Numbered from the stretch's first letter, positions 8,238 through 17,140 are shown. The stretch: 64,000 nucleotides of DNA from an uncultured Alphaproteobacteria bacterium (GCA_910585375.1 CAJUCZ010000001.1:1-64000); one strand, 5' to 3'. Made by a program: numbers and translations. Notes: generated by a model from the letters alone, not told the origin.

Positions 8238-8624
8238 ATGAGAGTTTTGACAATATGGCACTTGTATGCACAGGCTTTGGCCAGCGGGATAAAAATATAT
8301 GAAACCCGTACATGGAAGACAAAATATCGGGGGCCGGTGGCGATTCATACTTCTGCGCGTCCGATGACGGCGGAGGACAAGGTTCTGGCGCAGGAATTCG
8401 GCGTGAAAGGAATAAAGACGGGGTATGTTGCCGCTATAGCCGATTTAACGGAATGCATTTTAATGGATGAGGATTTTATTACTGAGCAGACAGAGCAAGA
8501 GCGCCGTCTCGGAAATTGGCAATCAGGGAATTATGCGTGGAAGTTTGAGAATTTCAGAAAGCCGGAACGAGACATTTATCTTTCCGGCCGTCAGGGATTG
8601 TGGACAGTCGATTTGGATTTGTGA
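8238..8624 (+). CDS. ASCH-domain protein
   Basis: A 128-residue ASCH (PUA-like fold) protein, a family thought to bind RNA or act on nucleic-acid bases. It begins MRVLTIWHLYAQALASGIK and continues YETRTWKTKYRGPVAIH, the conserved first part of the domain (GxKxxExR-type motif and RG...IH). The frame is open 144 bases further upstream (an ATG at 8094), but the typical domain start is at 8238. AAGG lies about 12 nt before it, so the ribosome-binding site is weak. Function in the cell is unknown. Confidence 0.8.
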   Translation: MRVLTIWHLYAQALASGIKIYETRTWKTKYRGPVAIHTSARPMTAEDKVLAQEFGVKGIKTGYVAAIADLTECILMDEDFITEQTEQERRLGNWQSGNYAWKFENFRKPERDIYLSGRQGLWTVDLDL

Positions 8625-8711
8625 TGAGATTTTTAGAAGTGACTGGAAAATGACAAAACAGAACTTAAGGTTAATAGGTTACACTATCTGTGTATAGTTT
8701 TCCGACTTCCA

Positions 8712-8740
8712 GTCGCCGTTTTATCAGGGCGGCTTTTTTA
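8712..8740 (+). terminator. Intrinsic terminator after the ASCH gene
   Basis: GTCGCC (8712-8717) pairs with GGCGGC (8728-8733), including one G-T pair, followed by T6. Confidence 0.7.
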
Positions 8741-8763
8741 TATGATTTTTCAAGCGGGGAAGT

Positions 8764-8874
8764 ATGAAGAAACTATTTATTTTTTTTATGATGTTGCCGG
8801 CTTGTGCTTCTGTTCCTCTCTGTCAAAGTGGGGATCCGCGGGTGCAACGGTTTTTTCCGCGCTTTTTGAGGTAG
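8764..8874 (+). CDS. Small ORF with lipoprotein-like signal, running into msrA antisense
   Basis: A 36-codon frame starts at ATG 8764 after GGGGAAGT. It encodes a lysine-start hydrophobic leader ending in LPACAS, which looks like a bacterial lipoprotein signal. After about 20 residues it enters the 3' end of the convergent msrA gene and stops. It may be a real micro-lipoprotein, or the front of a lipoprotein gene truncated by rearrangement. Coding capacity beyond the signal is doubtful. Confidence 0.35.
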   Translation: MKKLFIFFMMLPACASVPLCQSGDPRVQRFFPRFLR

Positions 8875-9311
8875 TCCTGATGGTAGTCTTCCGCCGGATA
8901 AAAGGTTTTGGCCGGAACGACTTCCGTGACTATCGGGGCGGAAAAGGTTTTGTGTCTTTTTAGTTCGGTGATTTTATCGACGGCGGCCGTTTTTTGCTTT
9001 TCATTCAGATAAAAAATCGCGGAACGGTACTGGGTGCCAATGTCCGGTCCCTGGCGGTTTAATGTTGTCGGATTATGAATTTTGAAGAACACGTCCAGCA
9101 ATTGTTTGTAGCTTATCAGTTGCGGGTCATAAGTGACTTCAACCGCTTCGGCGTGTCCGGTTTTGCCGCTGGAAACCTGTTCGTAGCTTGGTGCGGAGGT
9201 GGTGCCGCCGATGTATCCGACCTGAGTGGAATAGACGCCGGGGGTGCTGTCAAATGCCGACTGCACGCTCCAAAAGCAGCCGGCGGCGAAGATGGCATGG
9301 GCCAGACTCAT
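8823..9311 (-). CDS. msrA: Peptide methionine-S-sulfoxide reductase MsrA
   Basis: Repairs oxidised methionine (S-epimer) in proteins. The 162-residue product has the catalytic motif GCFW at residues 11-14 (Cys12). Also present are TQVGYIGG, GHAEAVEVTYDP, DIGTQYRS and the C-terminal AEDYHQDYLKK, all typical of the family. A C-terminal Cys in NRCTRGSP could be the resolving cysteine. Start chosen at 9311 because AAGGAG lies just upstream. The frame is open for another 120 codons upstream, without family similarity. Its 3' end overlaps a small plus-strand ORF. Confidence 0.93.
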   Translation of the reverse strand: MSLAHAIFAAGCFWSVQSAFDSTPGVYSTQVGYIGGTTSAPSYEQVSSGKTGHAEAVEVTYDPQLISYKQLLDVFFKIHNPTTLNRQGPDIGTQYRSAIFYLNEKQKTAAVDKITELKRHKTFSAPIVTEVVPAKTFYPAEDYHQDYLKKRGKNRCTRGSPL

Positions 9312-9461
9312 TTTGCTTCTCCTTTGTTTGTTTTCTTTGAATATAATTTCTGTTCGGCACATATAAAGTCCGGAATATTTTTTTATTCTTTTTCTCTTTA
9401 AGCTTTTATTTCGGTGATTATATATGCAGCAGTTATTGATTGGGATGTTAAGGAGAAAAAG

Positions 9462-10376
9462 ATGAAGACCATTGATTTGGATAATGACAGCAAAATGCCG
9501 ATTATTGGTTTGGGAACGTGGAAAGCGTCTGCAGGTGAGGTTTATCAGGCCATTCGCTGGGCAATAAAGCTGGGGTATCAGCATATTGATTGTGCACCGT
9601 GTTATGGCAATGAAGACGAGATCGGGCAGGCGATTCATGATGCAATTGCCGAAGGCGATATTAAACGCGAGCAATTGTTTATTACGTCAAAATTATGGAA
9701 CGACAACCATGCGCCGGAAGATGTGATGCCGGCTTTGCAGAAGACATTGAATGCTTTGCAGCTGGATTATCTGGATTTGTTTCTGATGCATTGGCCGGTT
9801 GCCCAGAAAAAGGGCGTTATGCTGCCGGAGAGTGCGGATGACATGGTTTCTTTGTCTGAGATTCCTTTGGAGATGACTTGGGCCGAAATGGAAAAAATTC
9901 AACAGCAGGGATTGGTCGAATCAATCGGTGTATCTAATTTTGGTGTTAAAAAATTACAGGCTTTGCTTGAAAAAGCAGAGATTATGCCGAGTGTAAACCA
10001 GTTTGAACATCATCCCTATTTGCAACAGCCGGAGCTGGTGGATTTGTGCCGTAAGAATAACATTGCCGTGACGGCTTATTCGCCGCTCGGATCGGGAGAT
10101 CGCAGCATTGAAAACGAACCGGTTATTTTGGAAATTTCTAAAAGATTAAAGGCTTCTCCCGCTCAGGTGCTTTTGGCATGGGCCATGCAGCAGGGGATTG
10201 CCGTTATTCCGAAGTCTGTCAATCTGGGGCATATCAAAGAAAATTTCGAAGCTCAGAGTCTTGTTTTGGACGGCAAAGATATGGAAGACATTGCCAAGCT
10301 GGATAAAAATCATCGTTTTATCGACGGCAAGGCTTTTGTTTTCGGTGATTATACCATTGAAAATATTTGGGAATAG
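9462..10376 (+). CDS. Aldo/keto reductase
   Basis: NAD(P)H-dependent reductase of carbonyl compounds with a TIM-barrel fold. The 304 residues keep the catalytic tetrad D43, Y48 (HIDCAPCYGNE), K77 (ITSKLWN) and H110 (FLMHWP). Also present is the cofactor-binding region VIPKSVNLGHIKEN near the C-terminus. ATG 9462 is 6 nt after a clear AAGGAG; a longer frame from 9414 lacks support. Substrate cannot be told; relatives act on methylglyoxal, 2,5-diketogluconate or alcohols. A short unknown gene follows 38 bp later. Confidence 0.92.
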   Translation: MKTIDLDNDSKMPIIGLGTWKASAGEVYQAIRWAIKLGYQHIDCAPCYGNEDEIGQAIHDAIAEGDIKREQLFITSKLWNDNHAPEDVMPALQKTLNALQLDYLDLFLMHWPVAQKKGVMLPESADDMVSLSEIPLEMTWAEMEKIQQQGLVESIGVSNFGVKKLQALLEKAEIMPSVNQFEHHPYLQQPELVDLCRKNNIAVTAYSPLGSGDRSIENEPVILEISKRLKASPAQVLLAWAMQQGIAVIPKSVNLGHIKENFEAQSLVLDGKDMEDIAKLDKNHRFIDGKAFVFGDYTIENIWE

Positions 10377-10414
10377 GACTGTATGCCAAGCGTAATTTTG
10401 AACGGAGAATACAG

Positions 10415-10645
10415 ATGACGATGAATGTTTGGGAAAAAGCCAAGAAACTGCATAATCATGTGGGGAAGAATATTATTGCCGGCAGAAATGCCTGGGCAAG
10501 TGTTGTGACTGCGGATTTTGAGGCTTTTCTGTTTCAAAATGCCGAGCAGACTTATCAGCGCCCGGCAGCCTCGAAACAGATTTTTGACTGGGAAAACTGG
10601 GCATTGCGAGATGTGTCCGAGCAAAAACCGCTGTACCGGCTTTAA
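10415..10645 (+). CDS. Hypothetical 76-residue protein
   Basis: Starts at ATG 10415 behind GGAGA and ends just before the convergent lpxK. The sequence starts MTMNVWEKAKKLHNH and is hydrophilic with several Trp and Lys; no membrane segment, no known motif. It probably shares a transcript with the aldo/keto reductase. Family not recognised. Confidence 0.6.
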   Translation: MTMNVWEKAKKLHNHVGKNIIAGRNAWASVVTADFEAFLFQNAEQTYQRPAASKQIFDWENWALRDVSEQKPLYRL

Positions 10646-10649
10646 CGGC

Positions 10650-11609
10650 TTATTTTTGCAGCCGTTGTAAGATAAAGTCTGTCAGTTCCTGTGGCTTTTC
10701 CCATTCAACGGAAATTTCCAGCACATTGAAGCGCGGCTGCAATATGGCCGGAATTTTTACAAAATCTTTTGCCGTGGTGAACAGTTCGGCGTTAAAATAA
10801 TGGGCTTCATGGAGGAGATTTTGCAACTCGTCTTCGGTATAGAAATGATGATCTCCAAAGTCAAAGGTTTTTATCAAGGTAAAGCCGAGTTCTTTTAACG
10901 AGTTGTAAAATTTCTGCGGGCGGCCGATGCCGGCGAAAGCGATAATGTTTTGCGGCGGCAGTTCGGGAGGCAGAGCTTTTACCTTTCCGTAAAAAACAGG
11001 CACTTTTTTCAGGCGTTTTGCCAGATTGTGCTTATCTTCTCCCAGAATAATTGCAGCTTGTGCCCGTTTTAAGCCGGCGGCAAAATTTTCGCGCAGCGGA
11101 CCGGCCGGAATATATCTGCCGTTGCCGATGCCGGCAGCACCGTCAAAAACCAGAAGCGACAAATCTTTATATAATCCGGGGTTTTGAAAGCCGTCATCCA
11201 TTACAATGACGTCAGCGCCGTTCTGTACAGCCAGCTCAGCTCCCTGAGCACGGTCGGGGTTAATGACGGTTTGTGCCTGACGGGCAAGAAGCAATGGCTC
11301 GTCACCGGTTTGGCGGACATCGTAATGTGTCGGGTCTGCAAAAATATTGCGGCTTTTGCCGCCGTAACCGCGGGTAACGAAAAAAGGATTTTTACCGGCC
11401 TGCTGCAGCATTGCGGCAATGGCTACGGAAACCGGCGTTTTGCCGGTGCCGCCGGCTGTCAGGTTGCCGATACAGATAACCGGACAAGCGGCTTTACGGC
11501 TTTTTTTGAAGCGGAGACGCAATCCGGTGGCAAGGGCATAAATCCGGCCCAGCGGACTAAGCAGGTCTGACAGAAAGTTATCGCTGTTCCAGAAAGCAGG
11601 GGTTTTCAT
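10650..11609 (-). CDS. lpxK: Tetraacyldisaccharide 4'-kinase LpxK
   Basis: Phosphorylates the 4' position of the lipid A disaccharide precursor to give lipid IVA, at the inner membrane. The 319 residues include the unusual P-loop GNLTAGGTGKTP at 48-59 and the DDGFQN motif (IVMDDGFQNPG). The N-terminal hydrophobic/amphipathic segment (LSPLGRIYALATGLRLRF) is the membrane anchor. Its ATG overlaps the waaA stop by one base, so lipid A and Kdo steps are made from the same message. Presence shows a Gram-negative envelope with lipid A. Confidence 0.95.
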   Translation of the reverse strand: MKTPAFWNSDNFLSDLLSPLGRIYALATGLRLRFKKSRKAACPVICIGNLTAGGTGKTPVSVAIAAMLQQAGKNPFFVTRGYGGKSRNIFADPTHYDVRQTGDEPLLLARQAQTVINPDRAQGAELAVQNGADVIVMDDGFQNPGLYKDLSLLVFDGAAGIGNGRYIPAGPLRENFAAGLKRAQAAIILGEDKHNLAKRLKKVPVFYGKVKALPPELPPQNIIAFAGIGRPQKFYNSLKELGFTLIKTFDFGDHHFYTEDELQNLLHEAHYFNAELFTTAKDFVKIPAILQPRFNVLEISVEWEKPQELTDFILQRLQK

Positions 11610-12868
11610 TAAATATATCCTTTGACCTTATCAAGAATGCCGTCCAGAATTTTGGCTTCGCCCTGTGCCCAGTTGTAGGCAAGGCTGCGTTTTGCTTCCA
11701 GCAGTTCTTTATGCTGAAGCAGGCTGCGGATATTTTCTTCCAGTTCCGTATCGTTTTGTATCTGAATAACGGCATCGGCTTTTTTGGCCCTATTCATCGC
11801 ATCGGTAAAATTATGCATATGCGGTCCGACAACCACGGCATTGCGGAAGCGCGACGGTTCCATAAAATTCTGTCCGCCATGCGGAATCAGCGACCCGCCG
11901 ATAAAAGTTATCGGGCTCAGGGTATACCATAAGCCGACTTCTCCGATAGTATCAGCGATATAAACATCGGTCTTGTCTGAAATTTTTTCGCCGGCTGAAC
12001 GAAGCGCCGTTTTCAGCCCGAGCTCATTGACAGCTTTTTGAATCTCCGGTCCGCGGTGCGGGTGGCGGGGGGCGGCAATCAGCAATAAATCGGAAAATTC
12101 TTTTTTGAGATTCTTGTGTATCTGCGCCGCGCGGATTTCTTCATTGTTGTGGGTTGAGCAAATGCACCATACCGTCCGGTTGCCGATTTGGGATTTTAAT
12201 TCAGCCAATTTGGTTTCGTCTACCGGCGGGTTGATACCGGCGTATTTGATATTGCCGAGGCACATTGAAGCTTTGGCTCCCAGAACGCGCAGGCGGTAAG
12301 CGTCTTCTTCCGACTGGCCGAGACACAGGGTAAAGCAGCCCAGCAGCTCTTTACAGATGTAGTCAAACTGTTGCCACATTTTGAAAGATTTGTTTGAAAT
12401 GCGGCCGTTGATCAGAATCAGCGGAATATTGTTTTTTTTGATTCCGGACAACAGAGCCGGCCATAATTCAGATTCAAACCACAAAGCCAGATCGGGCTGC
12501 CAATATTTGATAAAACGTCGGACAAAACGGGGATGGTCAATCGGGATATATTGATGAAACGCGCGTTCCGGCAGCCGTTTGTTCATTAATTCGGCAGAAG
12601 TGACAGTTCCGGTTGTGACCATGATGTTGAGATCAGGGTAGGCTTCAAGCAGACGGGTGATGAGCGGCAGCATGGACAGGCTTTCGCCGACGGATGCGCC
12701 ATGCATCCAAATCAATTTGCCTTCCGGCCGTTGTTTTTGTGGTTTGCCGATGCGTTCGTTAAAACGCTTGAGGTCTTCTTTGCCTTTTTTCTTGCGTTTG
12801 TTGATGTAGCGTTTGATGACCAGCGGATATAATGCGCGGATCAGAGTGTTGTAAATACCGATAAACAT
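11609..12868 (-). CDS. waaA: 3-deoxy-D-manno-octulosonic acid (Kdo) transferase
   Basis: Transfers Kdo from CMP-Kdo to lipid IVA. The 419 residues have the GT30 layout. A membrane-associated N-terminus is followed by WMHGASVGE with the catalytic Glu at residue 62. Then come VTTGTVTSAELM and WFESELWPALL, and in the C-terminal domain CICSTHNNEE, APRHPHRGPEI and GGSLIPHGGQNFMEP. GGAG precedes the start. It overlaps the upstream acyltransferase and downstream lpxK by one base each. Number of Kdo residues added cannot be predicted. Confidence 0.95.
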   Translation of the reverse strand: MFIGIYNTLIRALYPLVIKRYINKRKKKGKEDLKRFNERIGKPQKQRPEGKLIWMHGASVGESLSMLPLITRLLEAYPDLNIMVTTGTVTSAELMNKRLPERAFHQYIPIDHPRFVRRFIKYWQPDLALWFESELWPALLSGIKKNNIPLILINGRISNKSFKMWQQFDYICKELLGCFTLCLGQSEEDAYRLRVLGAKASMCLGNIKYAGINPPVDETKLAELKSQIGNRTVWCICSTHNNEEIRAAQIHKNLKKEFSDLLLIAAPRHPHRGPEIQKAVNELGLKTALRSAGEKISDKTDVYIADTIGEVGLWYTLSPITFIGGSLIPHGGQNFMEPSRFRNAVVVGPHMHNFTDAMNRAKKADAVIQIQNDTELEENIRSLLQHKELLEAKRSLAYNWAQGEAKILDGILDKVKGYI

Positions 12869-13629
12869 TATTTTTTCTCCGCCGTATGTTTCTTGGTTTT
12901 GACGTTGTCGCCGGGCAGGATCGGCGGAATGCCCATTGCACGGTCGGCTTCGTCATTCAGGTCGTTCATAATTTTTTCAAAATCAAGGCGGTACCGCTCC
13001 AGATCTTTTTCATCTGCGTCTTTGGGAACATAAAATGGTTCGGAAATCAGATATATGCCCCGATTGAACGGTGCCGGGATCATCATTTTGTCCCACGCTT
13101 TTTCAATGATTTTGGCTTTTTGGGCGCTATAGACCATGCCGATCAGCGGTTTGCCGGTTTTGTGGGCAAAATAAACCGGACTCATGCTCATGCGCATGCG
13201 CGGGCCGCGCGGACCGTCAGGAATAATGGTTACGGAAATTTTGTTATTCAGTGTATGCATGATATTGACCGCAGCGCCTTTGGCATTGCTGCTGGTTGAA
13301 CCACCGATGGTTTTGATGCCGCATTTTTCCAATATGCCGGCAATAATGCGGCCATCGTTATGCAATGAAACCAAGGCCCGCATTTCCGGATGATAGTTTT
13401 TTTTGAAAATCATCGGCATCATCAGGGCGCGGCCGTGCCAGCCCACCAGAATAAAATTGCCTTCTTCCATCCAGGTATTCAGGATGTTGTCCAGACCGCG
13501 GATTTCCCACCGGCTGGTGGCAAAAGTAAATTTAACGTACAGATAAAGCAACCGGCTGACGAGCAGGGTGACGAATTTGGATCTGGTAATTTTTTTGAGC
13601 GCTTTTTTTAACGGCTTGGATTTAGACAT
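12868..13629 (-). CDS. DUF374 lysophospholipid acyltransferase-family protein
   Basis: A 253-residue protein of the DUF374 branch of the LPLAT superfamily, found next to waaA/lpxK in many alphaproteobacteria. Motifs seen are ILVGWHGRALMMPM, SLHNDGRIIAGILEKCGIKTIGG split over residues 87-110, TIIPDGPRGP (the acceptor motif) and a short hydrophobic N-terminal segment. The HX4D motif usual in LPLATs appears as H..D in LHNDGR-type form. The substrate is probably a lipid A or phospholipid intermediate, by context only. The C-terminal tail is charged and likely disordered. Confidence 0.85.
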   Translation of the reverse strand: MSKSKPLKKALKKITRSKFVTLLVSRLLYLYVKFTFATSRWEIRGLDNILNTWMEEGNFILVGWHGRALMMPMIFKKNYHPEMRALVSLHNDGRIIAGILEKCGIKTIGGSTSSNAKGAAVNIMHTLNNKISVTIIPDGPRGPRMRMSMSPVYFAHKTGKPLIGMVYSAQKAKIIEKAWDKMMIPAPFNRGIYLISEPFYVPKDADEKDLERYRLDFEKIMNDLNDEADRAMGIPPILPGDNVKTKKHTAEKK

Positions 13630-13636
13630 GGAGAAC

Positions 13637-13894
13637 TTAACCTTTGCTTCCGATCATTTCCGTGACGGAGATGCCGATAGAATCGTTTTCCGTGATGATG
13701 ACTTCGCCGCGGCCGATTAAGACATCGTTGGCGTAGATATCAACATAGTCATTAATTCCGCGGTCAAGTTCAACAACTGCACCGCGGCCGAGTTTGAGCA
13801 ACTGATGGACGCGCAGGTCGGCGGTTCCGAGCGTGACGGAAAGTTCAACCCTGATTCCGTCATTGGGGATGATATTCTTATTGCCTGACACCAT
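13637..13894 (-). CDS. fliN: FliN-like flagellar motor switch protein (SPOA domain)
   Basis: An 85-residue protein that is essentially one SPOA domain. VELSVTLGTADLRVHQLLKL is followed by GRGAVVELDRGINDYVDIYANDVLIGRGEV. These are the conserved strands and the LxxGxVI/L-DI-N segment of FliN, which forms the cytoplasmic C-ring. No other flagellar gene is in the window; instead it is 7 bp upstream of the DUF374-waaA-lpxK series. It may therefore be a stray flagellar or type III secretion switch subunit. The ribosome-binding site (GGAG 14 nt away) is poorly spaced. Confidence 0.78.
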   Translation of the reverse strand: MVSGNKNIIPNDGIRVELSVTLGTADLRVHQLLKLGRGAVVELDRGINDYVDIYANDVLIGRGEVIITENDSIGISVTEMIGSKG

Positions 13895-14132
13895 TTGTTT
13901 TTTATTCTCCGGATATGGACTTTGTTACTTAATGCCATTTTATATATATTTTATTTTTTATAAAGTCTTTTTATGGGTTTTGCGCATAACTTTGAATTTT
14001 TTTATGTGACGGTCCGTATTCTTGATATCGGTTTGTCCTGAATGAATCGGTATTCGGGGCGGAAGCTTGTGGATTAAAAAGTTTAAGATTGCCTGTAATG
14101 CGTATTTATGCCAAAAAAGTTTTGCAGCATTG
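13895..14132. other. Divergent intergenic region between fliN and lon
   Basis: AT-rich, no gene seen. It must hold the start signals for the leftward fliN-lpxK series and, at its right end, the lon promoter listed separately. Confidence 0.5.
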
Positions 14133-14161
14133 TTGCAGACGGCATTATGCCAACTTATATA
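14133..14161 (+). promoter_or_regulatory. lon: Candidate promoter of lon with palindrome
   Basis: TTGCAG (14133-14138), 17 nt, TATATA (14156-14161), 35 bp before the lon start. The spacer contains the perfect palindrome GGCAT-T-ATGCC, a possible operator. A classical heat-shock (CTTGAA/CCCCAT) promoter is not seen. Confidence 0.5.
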
Positions 14162-14196
14162 TTATGGGTAGGTTAAAATTGTAAGGTGTTTATGAA

Positions 14197-16530
14197 ATGG
14201 CAGATACAAAAGAAAAATATCCGGTTCTTCCGCTGCGGGACATCGTGGTTTATCCGAAAATGGTGGTTCCGCTGTTTGTGGGAAGGGACAAGTCTATCAA
14301 GGCTTTGCAGGCCGGTGTTGACAAAGATAAAAATGTGGTGCTGCTGACTCAGAAAGACGCAAAAATCGACGATCCGGCCGCAGAGGATTTGTTTAAGGTC
14401 GGTACGGTCGGTACGGTTTTGCAGCTTTTGAAACTTCCCGACGGTACGGTCAAGGTTTTGATTGAAGGGTTGGAGCGGGTTAAGATTGACGCATTTGCCG
14501 ATAATCCGGACTTTATTGAAGTCACGGCGACAATTCTGCCTGAAGTTGAAGAAAAAGACAATCTGGAATTGGAGGCTCTGGTACGTGCCGTATTGTCGCA
14601 GTTTGAGGAATATGTGAAACTTTCCCGCAAGACGCCGCCCGAGGCTTTGTCGGCCGTTAACCAGATTGAGGATTACAGCAAGCTGGCGGACACCATTGCT
14701 TCGCATCTTTCTCTGAAAATTGAGGAAAAACAGGCCTTGTTGGAGGGAGAGACCCTGCATGACCGTTTTGAAAAGATTTTGGGCTTTATGGATTCTGAAA
14801 TTACGATGCTGGAAGTAGAGAACAGGATTAAATCCCGTGTTAAACAGCAGATGGAAAAAAGCCAGAAGGAATATTATCTGAATGAGCAGATGAAGGCGAT
14901 TCAAAAAGAGCTCGGCGATGATGAAGACGGCAATGAAATTGCCGAATATATGAAAAAAATTGAAAAGACAAAGTTGTCCAAAGAAGCCAAGGAAAAGGCT
15001 TTGGCCGAAGTGAAAAAGCTGAAGAATATGAGTTCGATGTCTTCCGAGGCGACAGTGGTGCGCAATTATCTGGACTGGCTTTTGGATATCCCTTGGAAAA
15101 AACGTTCAAAAGTCAACAAAGATTTGCAAAAGGCTTTGGATATTCTGGAAAAAGACCATTACGGGCTGGACAAGGTCAAAGAAAGGATTGTGGAGTATTT
15201 GGCCGTGCAGTCGCGTGCTGACAAAGTAAAAGGTCCGATTTTGTGTCTGGTCGGTCCTCCCGGCGTGGGTAAAACCTCGCTCGGTAAATCCATTGCGCGG
15301 GCAACGGGGCGCAGTTTTGTGCGTGCTTCGCTCGGCGGTATGCGTGATGAAGCGGAAATTCGCGGACATCGCAGAACTTATATCGGGTCAATGCCGGGGA
15401 AAATTATTAAAGGAATGAAAAAAGCTGCAACGTCTAATCCGTTGTTTCTGCTTGATGAAATTGATAAACTCGGCAATGACTGGCGCGGCGATCCGAGTTC
15501 GGCATTGTTGGAAGTGTTGGATCCGGAGCAGAATGCGGCTTTTAACGACCATTATCTGGAGGTTGATTACGATCTTTCCGACGTGATGTTCGTGACAACG
15601 GCAAACTCTTTGGATATGCCGCGTCCGCTCTTGGACCGTATGGAAATTATCCGGCTTTCGGGCTATACCGAAGATGAAAAAATTGAAATTTCCAAACGGC
15701 ATCTGATTCCGAAGATTTTTGAAGAAAATGCCGTCAAACCCCATGAACTGGTTATTACTGACGAGGCTATACGCGATATTGTCCGTTATTATACCAGAGA
15801 GGCCGGTGTACGTAATCTGGAACGCGAATTGTCTAAAATTGCACGGAAGGCAGTGAAAGATATTTTGCTGGAGAAAAACGGCTATGTTGAAGTTAATGCC
15901 AAGAATCTGGAGAAGTATCTCGGTGTTATCAAATATCGTTACGGCGAAGCGGAATCCGAAGATCATGTCGGTGTTACAACCGGTCTGGCCTGGACGGAAG
16001 TCGGCGGCGACATTCTCTTTATTGAAGCGGTTGACATGCCCGGAAAGGGAAAAATCACTCAGACCGGCAAGCTCGGCGATGTGATGAAGGAATCTATTGA
16101 AACGGCTTATTCCGTGGTGCGGGCGCACTCCAAGCAGCTGGGGATTGATCCTGAAGTGTTTGAGAAAACAGATATTCACGTTCATGTGCCTGAGGGGGCA
16201 ACGCCGAAAGACGGACCGTCGGCCGGTATTGCCATGTATACGACGCTGGTTTCCGTGCTGACTAAAATTCCGGTGCGCAAAGATGTGGCCATGACCGGCG
16301 AAATTACGTTGCAGGGCAGGGTGCTGCCTATCGGCGGACTGAAAGAAAAGCTGCTTTCGGCTCTGCGCGGCGGAATTAAGACTGTTATTATCCCTAAAGA
16401 TAATGAAAAAGATTTGGCGGAAATTCCTGACAATGTGAAAAAAGGAATGAAGATTATTCCGGTTGACGAGGTTTCCAAAGTTTTGGAAATTGCTCTCAAA
16501 GATAAGGTCAAACCGCAGAAATCAAAATAA
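14197..16530 (+). CDS. lon: ATP-dependent protease Lon
   Basis: Cytoplasmic AAA+ protease for damaged and regulatory proteins. The 777 residues run in the standard order. The N-terminal substrate-binding domain (PVLPLRDIVVYPKMVVPLFVGR) comes first, then a coiled middle (YYLNEQMKAIQKELG), then the AAA module with Walker A GPPGVGKTS at 353-361 and Walker B FLLDEIDK. The S16 protease domain has nucleophile S675 in PKDGPSAG and the catalytic lysine about 43 residues on, in GGLKEK. All key residues are intact, and length is near the E. coli 784. It is a single-gene transcript with its own promoter and terminator, followed by HU as in many proteobacteria. Confidence 0.97.
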   Translation: MADTKEKYPVLPLRDIVVYPKMVVPLFVGRDKSIKALQAGVDKDKNVVLLTQKDAKIDDPAAEDLFKVGTVGTVLQLLKLPDGTVKVLIEGLERVKIDAFADNPDFIEVTATILPEVEEKDNLELEALVRAVLSQFEEYVKLSRKTPPEALSAVNQIEDYSKLADTIASHLSLKIEEKQALLEGETLHDRFEKILGFMDSEITMLEVENRIKSRVKQQMEKSQKEYYLNEQMKAIQKELGDDEDGNEIAEYMKKIEKTKLSKEAKEKALAEVKKLKNMSSMSSEATVVRNYLDWLLDIPWKKRSKVNKDLQKALDILEKDHYGLDKVKERIVEYLAVQSRADKVKGPILCLVGPPGVGKTSLGKSIARATGRSFVRASLGGMRDEAEIRGHRRTYIGSMPGKIIKGMKKAATSNPLFLLDEIDKLGNDWRGDPSSALLEVLDPEQNAAFNDHYLEVDYDLSDVMFVTTANSLDMPRPLLDRMEIIRLSGYTEDEKIEISKRHLIPKIFEENAVKPHELVITDEAIRDIVRYYTREAGVRNLERELSKIARKAVKDILLEKNGYVEVNAKNLEKYLGVIKYRYGEAESEDHVGVTTGLAWTEVGGDILFIEAVDMPGKGKITQTGKLGDVMKESIETAYSVVRAHSKQLGIDPEVFEKTDIHVHVPEGATPKDGPSAGIAMYTTLVSVLTKIPVRKDVAMTGEITLQGRVLPIGGLKEKLLSALRGGIKTVIIPKDNEKDLAEIPDNVKKGMKIIPVDEVSKVLEIALKDKVKPQKSK

Positions 16531-16548
16531 TTTATCGACAAGCCAGCA

Positions 16549-16585
16549 AACTCCGGCATCTTATGAGGCCGGAGTTTCGGGTTTT
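16549..16585 (+). terminator. Terminator of lon
   Basis: ACTCCGGC/GCCGGAGT, an 8-bp stem (16549-16556 with 16569-16576), followed by a broken T tract. Confidence 0.7.
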
Positions 16586-16741
16586 AAACGACTCTGCCGG
16601 AAAAATCAGAATCGCAAGCCGAATCGCGCGCAAAATCAGGTGTGACGCGGTTTTCTGCGGTTTTTCCTGTTAATAACTTGGCAAAAATGCACTTTTATGA
16701 GGAAAAATGTGGAATTTTTGCCTCGTTAGCGTTGTTTTTGT

Positions 16742-16770
16742 TTGACTTTGCTAAAAAATCACGCTTAAAT
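16742..16770 (+). promoter_or_regulatory. Candidate promoter of the HU gene
   Basis: TTGACT (16742-16747), 17 nt, TTAAAT (16765-16770). The long leader (about 85 nt) to the GTG start carries AGAGGGAG as ribosome-binding site. The same -10 hexamer appears in the invertible segment at 21809. Confidence 0.55.
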
Positions 16771-16861
16771 TTTTTGTGTAAGGGGCGCAAGACCTGAGAA
16801 ATTAAGGGAAACGCCGGCTTACAGTGGTTTGTAACTTAATATATTAGAGGGAGTCCTCACA

Positions 16862-17134
16862 GTGAATAAAAACGAATTAATTTCTAGCATTGCTAACGAA
16901 ACCGGTCTGACAAAAACTGATTCTGCAAAAGCTTTGGATGCATTTGTATCTACTATTACTTCTGCTTTGAAATCCGGCGATGAAGTTCGTCTGGTTGGTT
17001 TTGGTACATTTGCTGTATCTAAACGTTCTGCTACTACCGGCCGCAATCCGCGTACCGGTGCCGAAATCAAAATTCCGGCTCGCAAGCAGGCTAAATTCAA
17101 AGCTGGTAAAGCTCTGCAAGACTCTGTAAACTAA
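16862..17134 (+). CDS. hupB: DNA-binding protein HU
   Basis: Histone-like dimeric nucleoid protein that bends DNA without sequence specificity. The 90 residues match HU throughout: MNKNELISSIANETGLTKT at the start, GDEVRLVGFGTFAV in the hinge, and the DNA-binding arm GRNPRTGAEIKIPA followed by KFKAGKALQD. It starts with GTG at 16862, 6-8 nt after GAGGGAGTCC. Rich in preferred codons, as expected of an abundant protein. Lies behind lon as in many proteobacteria. Confidence 0.96.
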   Translation: MNKNELISSIANETGLTKTDSAKALDAFVSTITSALKSGDEVRLVGFGTFAVSKRSATTGRNPRTGAEIKIPARKQAKFKAGKALQDSVN

Positions 17135-17140
17135 TATCAG

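Noticed and set aside
15388..16185. Long minus-strand ORF opposite lon
   Set aside because: Shadow; lon is fully supported by catalytic motifs on the other strand.
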